Shown here one piece after another: positions 60,443 through 64,000 of a stretch of DNA of 64,000 nt. The notes beneath the pieces were generated by a model. That model saw only the letters and a program-made list of their open reading frames with translations, did no database searches and was not told where the DNA came from. Numbering within the stretch: position 1 is the stretch's first letter; each line of letters starts with the position of its first letter. A program made the translations under genes and the position numbers. The stretch covers positions 2,418,001 to 2,482,000 of the forward strand of contig JAHBWV010000001.1 in the NCBI GenBank assembly GCA_019636845.1, in the 5' to 3' direction. The stretch is from Phycisphaeraceae bacterium. GTDB taxonomy: Bacteria; Planctomycetota; Phycisphaerae; Phycisphaerales; UBA1924.

Positions 60443-60939
60443 TGAACACTCCTCTTGAAATAAACCACGACACGGAACGGCCGTTTCTGGGCCACAAGGA
60501 AACACGAAAAGAGCGGGTCAGGAAAGTGCTCTCTCGTTGAACGCAGAACATGGACGCGACGACGCAGACTGATACGCCTCGCTTGTGAACAGATCGAGAT
60601 TCGCGATCGACCTCCGTCAACTCCAACCAGCCGACACGAAGCGGTTGTGCCGCGTTCGCGCCATTCCTCCAACAATTCGCCATCGAGCGAGTGGGACTCG
60701 CACGAGGAAGATCTCTCTTCAGCCGCGGAGCGGCGTGTCGGACCGAGGACTTCACCCCGGGATGACACTGCCTCGAATATACCGGAGCGTTTTGTGGATG
60801 CAAGGGTCTGAGGCGGTTCTGCGTAAAATTCCGACAAAGGATCGCATATAGGGCTGAATGAGGGAACCGATTCGACGATCCGAAACCAAACACAAGGGCA
60901 TGCCTGACAGGTGTTTGGGGGTCGGGAGGAGGTTTGGAA
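60443..60939. other. Non-coding region between secreted-protein gene and carA
   Basis: About 500 bases without a convincing gene. The open frames here have codon use unlike the neighbours and no conserved motif. It holds a putative promoter at 60776-60803 for the secreted-protein gene, which implies a leader of about 325 bases. I see no riboswitch or sRNA structure that I can name. Confidence 0.6.
60776..60803 (-). promoter_or_regulatory. Putative sigma70-type promoter of the secreted-protein gene
   Basis: On the minus strand TTGCAT (60798-60803), a 16-base spacer and TATATT (60776-60781). It is AT-rich compared with its surroundings. The transcript would carry a long leader of about 325 bases before ATG 60442. 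Confidence 0.45.
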
Positions 60940-62223
60940 TCAGATGGTGTGCTGTTTCGAAGCTGTTGCGCGAACTTTCGCAGATTGACGCATGGCGTTC
61001 ACGAACTGATCAAAGAGGTATGCCGCGTCGTGGGGGCCTGGCGAGGCCTCGGGGTGGTACTGGACCGCGAAGATAGGCCTGCCCTTCACCCTGAAACCGG
61101 CGACTGTGTTGTCGTTGAGGTGAAGATGGGTGACTTCGCCCCCCGCGGCTTCGAGTGATTCAGGGTCAACAGCGAAGCCGTGGTTCTGGCTCGTGATCTC
61201 GACGTGTCCGGTGGTTCGGTTGTGAACTGGCTGGTTCGCGCCGCGATGGCCGAACTTCAGCTTGTAGGTCCTGGCACCGATGGCGAGCGAGAGCAACTGA
61301 TGACCGAGGCAGATGCCGAAGATCGGAAGCTCACGGTCGCGGCGAGACCCGATAACCGCTCGAAGCGTGTCGATGGTCTGGCTGACAGCAGCAGGATCGC
61401 CCGGTCCGTTCGAGATGAAGAGTCCGTCGATCTCGCCTCGGTCGTGGAGTTCGAGAACTCGCTCTGGGGTGATGTCGTGGGGAACGACCATGACCTCGCA
61501 GCCGCGGTCGGCGAGATTGCGGAGGATGTTGGACTTTGCGCCGCAGTCCAGCGCGAGGACGCGGAGCGGTGCATCGGTCGTGTCTTCGCGGGGATCGGGC
61601 GACCACTCTCCGAGCGTTTCCGACCAGGTCTGGCCGGAGGTGCATCCGACTCTCGGCACGAGATTCTGGCCAGCCATTGATGGGGCGGAGCGGGCGGCTC
61701 CGATGAGTTCGGCGTCGGTGAGATCGGTGCGATCGGTCAGTGCACCGGCCATCGCACCGGCGGTTCGGAGGCGCCTCGTGATCGCGCGCGTGTCAACACC
61801 CTCGATCCCCAGGACGCCGGAGGCAGCGAGGAAGTCCTCGAGAGATTGGTTGAGTCTGAAGTTCGAAGGATGTCTTGCGAGTTCTCTGATGACGAATCCT
61901 GAGACCTGGACGCGCCGGGATTCCATGTCCTCGTTGTTCGTGCCGGTGTTGCCGATCAACGGGAATGTGTCGACCAAGATCTGGCCGGTGTAAGACGGGT
62001 CGGTCAGGGATTCCTGGTACCCGAGCATGGCGGTGTTGAAGACCACCTCGGCGGTGGTGAGGATGTTGCGACCGATCGCGCCGAAGCCGAAGCCCCGAAA
62101 GAGGGAGCCATCGGCAAGGGCCAAGCGTGCGGGTGGCCGGGCTGCTCGCTCGGGCGTGGAGCGGGCGTCTCGGTCGGGCGCGGAACCGGACGAGGAGCGT
62201 CGGGACGAGGTGGGTGTTGTCAT
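60940..62223 (-). CDS. carA: Carbamoyl-phosphate synthase small subunit
   Basis: CarA provides glutamine amidotransferase activity for carbamoyl phosphate (arginine and pyrimidine synthesis). The 427-residue protein has an N-terminal ~35-residue basic, Ser/Arg-rich extension before the usual ARLALADGSLFRGFGFGA start. The small-subunit domain has FNTAMLGYQESLTDPSYTGQ. The C-terminal class I amidotransferase domain has the nucleophilic Cys in FGICLGHQLLSLAIGA and the His-Glu pair in AVQYHPEASPGP. TACAAT ends eight bases before ATG 62223, so the start appears leaderless. carB is not adjacent. It is divergent from priA. Confidence 0.95.
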   Translation of the reverse strand: MTTPTSSRRSSSGSAPDRDARSTPERAARPPARLALADGSLFRGFGFGAIGRNILTTAEVVFNTAMLGYQESLTDPSYTGQILVDTFPLIGNTGTNNEDMESRRVQVSGFVIRELARHPSNFRLNQSLEDFLAASGVLGIEGVDTRAITRRLRTAGAMAGALTDRTDLTDAELIGAARSAPSMAGQNLVPRVGCTSGQTWSETLGEWSPDPREDTTDAPLRVLALDCGAKSNILRNLADRGCEVMVVPHDITPERVLELHDRGEIDGLFISNGPGDPAAVSQTIDTLRAVIGSRRDRELPIFGICLGHQLLSLAIGARTYKLKFGHRGANQPVHNRTTGHVEITSQNHGFAVDPESLEAAGGEVTHLHLNDNTVAGFRVKGRPIFAVQYHPEASPGPHDAAYLFDQFVNAMRQSAKVRATASKQHTI

Positions 62224-62240
62224 CGGGCTAGATTGTACGC

Positions 62241-64000
62241 GTGGAATTTCCCCTTTTGCCTTTCACCGGGACGAGTGATGAAGCACCGAGCCATCGCGGC
62301 ATGCCGTTGGTGCGGGTCGCGGTGGAGCGTGGGATCGAGGGGGATGGGCTGACGTACGCGAGCCCGTGGCAGGACATCTGCGTGGGTGAGCGTGTGGTTG
62401 TGCCGCTCGCACGCGGGCGGTCTCGCGGGGTTGTGGTCGCGGTGGGCGGGGTGGAGTTGCTCGATGGATTGAGCCGCGAGCGGGTGAAGGAGGTGATCGA
62501 AAGGTCCGGAAGGGGCTTGCCGCCCCAGTTGGTCGAACTGGCGCGTTGGATTGCGGCGTACTACATCTCGCCGCTGGGGATGGTCCTTTCGTCGATGGTT
62601 CCCTCGTCGGTCAAGGAACGCACGGGATCGCGTCGGGTCGGGGTGCTGGGGCGTGCGGATGCTGAGGTGGAACGGTCCATCCTCGCGGACATGCGGTTCA
62701 CACCGAGCGTGCGGGACGCATGGGAGGGGATCGTTGCGATCGGCCCGGGGCAGTGGCCGCTGGAACCGAGAGTGCTTGCGCGAACGCTCGGCACAACGAT
62801 GGGTCCGATCAACAGACTGATCGGCGCGGGGCTGCTGGTTCGCACGGAGCGTGAAGAGGTGCGTACACGGGGGTTTGAGCCCGCGAGTCCTCAGCTCGGA
62901 TCGGACGAGCGACCAGAGCCAAATCCGGAGCAATCCGCCGCGATCGATGGGATCGGCGAGGAACTGGATCGATTCGGGGTGCATCTGCTGTTCGGTGTCA
63001 CGGGGTCGGGGAAGACCGAGGTGTACCTGCGGCTGATCGAGCGTGTGATCGCGGATGGGCGGCGAGCGATCGTGCTGGTGCCCGAGATCTCGCTGACGCC
63101 GCAGACTTCGCGTCGATTTGAGGCGAGGTTCGGCGGAAAGGTCGCGGTGCTTCACTCCGGCCTGAGCGCGTCGCAGCGTCACCGGCAGTGGCAGATGGCG
63201 ATGAGCGGCGAGGCGATGGTTGTCGTCGGGGCTCGTTCTGCGATCTTTGCGCCGCTTCCCGATCTTGGGCTGGTGGTCGTGGATGAGGAGCACGATTCGT
63301 CGTACAAGCAGGACACGCTCCCTCGGTATCACGGGCGGGATGTCGCGATCAAGCGGGGGCAACTGGCCGGGTGCCCGGTCGTGCTGGGCTCGGCGACACC
63401 GTCGCTTGAGAGCTGGGCGAATGGGCGTGAAGGCAAGTTTCGGCTGTGGGCCATGCGAGAGCGGGCCGGGGCTGGGAGTCTGCCGAAGGTCCGCATCGTT
63501 GACCTTGCATCGGAGCAGCCGTGGGGCAAGGGAGGAGGGAGTGCGGGGGGGAGCGGCCGGGGACCGCTGATGATCGGAGCGACCCTACGGGGCGAGATCG
63601 GCCGCACACTCAAGGAGGGAGGGCAGGCGATCCTGCTCCTGAATCGGCGCGGCTTCGCGACGTTCATGCACTGTCCCGGTTGCAAGTGGACGCTGTCGTG
63701 CAGCGAGTGCGACGCGGCGATGGTGCTGCACCGTGGGCGTGATCTGCCGAGGGGCGAGATTGTGCGGTGCCATCACTGCAGGGCAGAGCGGATCGTGCCT
63801 TCGGTGTGCGAACTTTGCGGGGGCCGCGTGCTGGGGCTCGGGGCGGGCACCCAGCGAGTGGAGGAGGAGGTACGTGCCATCTTGCAGGAGTGCATGGGCG
63901 AGGAGGGGGCACGGGATGCGTTGCTGCGGCTTGACGCGGACTCAGTCCAGAGCATCAGGGCGTTGCACAGTGGGCTGGAGAGGTTCGGTTCCGGGGACGC
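62241..64000 (+). CDS. priA: Primosomal protein N' (PriA helicase), 3' truncated
   Basis: PriA restarts stalled replication forks. The frame is open to the end of the window, about 586 residues seen of roughly 730. An N-terminal 3'-DNA-binding domain (VRVAVERGIEGDGLTYASP) is followed by Walker A GVTGSGKTEVYLRLI, DEAH-type VVVDEEHDSSYKQD, and GSATPSLESW. The zinc region then has CPGCKWTLSCSECDAAM and CHHCRAERIVPSVCELCGG. GTG 62241 was chosen because TAGATT ends six bases before it; ATG 62301 is the alternative and would lose 20 residues. The codons before 62301 look coding. Confidence 0.93.
   Translation, partial: MEFPLLPFTGTSDEAPSHRGMPLVRVAVERGIEGDGLTYASPWQDICVGERVVVPLARGRSRGVVVAVGGVELLDGLSRERVKEVIERSGRGLPPQLVELARWIAAYYISPLGMVLSSMVPSSVKERTGSRRVGVLGRADAEVERSILADMRFTPSVRDAWEGIVAIGPGQWPLEPRVLARTLGTTMGPINRLIGAGLLVRTEREEVRTRGFEPASPQLGSDERPEPNPEQSAAIDGIGEELDRFGVHLLFGVTGSGKTEVYLRLIERVIADGRRAIVLVPEISLTPQTSRRFEARFGGKVAVLHSGLSASQRHRQWQMAMSGEAMVVVGARSAIFAPLPDLGLVVVDEEHDSSYKQDTLPRYHGRDVAIKRGQLAGCPVVLGSATPSLESWANGREGKFRLWAMRERAGAGSLPKVRIVDLASEQPWGKGGGSAGGSGRGPLMIGATLRGEIGRTLKEGGQAILLLNRRGFATFMHCPGCKWTLSCSECDAAMVLHRGRDLPRGEIVRCHHCRAERIVPSVCELCGGRVLGLGAGTQRVEEEVRAILQECMGEEGARDALLRLDADSVQSIRALHSGLERFGSGD

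Noticed and set aside
60585-60851. An 88-residue frame between the secreted-protein gene and carA
   Set aside because: Arg-rich, no Shine-Dalgarno, no motif, and it spans the putative promoter.
1-64000. tRNA, rRNA, CRISPR, IS elements or phage genes
   Set aside because: No cloverleaf, no rRNA-like conserved segments, no regularly spaced repeats, and no transposase or integrase motifs were seen by reading; a tRNAscan and ISfinder run would be needed to exclude them fully.

Overview
The window is high-GC bacterial DNA that most likely comes from a member of the Phycisphaerae/Phycisphaerales (phylum Planctomycetota). Three things point there: a prepilin-type protein with an [18 protein letters not shown]-type N-terminus, a secreted protein ending in dockerin-like D-x-N/D-x-D repeats, and a type II secretion (T2SS) locus with a hugely extended secretin. 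This is inference from sequence character; no rRNA or other decisive marker is present. No tRNA, rRNA, CRISPR array, IS element or integrase was recognised. Coding density is high and both strands are used. Layout: 1-1899 is the end of a SurA/PpiD-like protein. 1917-4572 holds a MATE transporter and a beta-propeller-like protein. 4660-15149 (minus) is a protein-quality-control cluster read groEL2, groES, two sulfotransferase genes, groEL1, a membrane protein, dnaJ, grpE, fmdB-type zinc ribbon, acpS. 15413-20948 holds a small unknown gene, a solitary nuoA, an EAL protein, a DUF2752 protein, two lipoproteins, a glycosyltransferase-like protein and a low-molecular-weight tyrosine phosphatase. 21003-25203 (minus) is sucA-sucB. 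25389-26276 is a solitary pstB. 26366-46519 (minus) is the T2SS operon gspE, gspG, H, I, J, K, a GspL/PilM protein, a GspM/PilO-GspC/PilP fusion, the giant secretin gspD and a lipoprotein. 46539-49355 holds a tandem-domain QueD/PTPS protein, a glutathione peroxidase and gspF. 49446-56071 holds an exported unknown, a family-9 glycosyltransferase, serC, serA and a prepilin-like protein. 56268-64000 holds a zinc-ribbon protein, a parvulin-like lipoprotein, a Cys-rich lipoprotein, a rhodanese, the dockerin-like exported protein, carA and the start of priA. The standout is the secretin gene at 26896-38169. It encodes about 3757 residues, against the usual 600-750, with one N0-like domain, about 39 consecutive secretin N1-type modules by manual segmentation, and a single ordinary secretin core at the C-terminus. 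The pseudopilin, inner-membrane and ATPase genes around it are normal-sized and joined by 4-base ATGA overlaps, so this looks like a functional T2SS with an extraordinarily long periplasmic channel or tether. A second theme is translation initiation. At about twelve starts, mostly the first genes of transcription units, a TANNNT -10-like hexamer sits 5-8 bases before the start codon with no Shine-Dalgarno, suggesting widespread leaderless mRNAs. Genes inside operons and several highly expressed genes have clear GGAG/GAGG sites instead.
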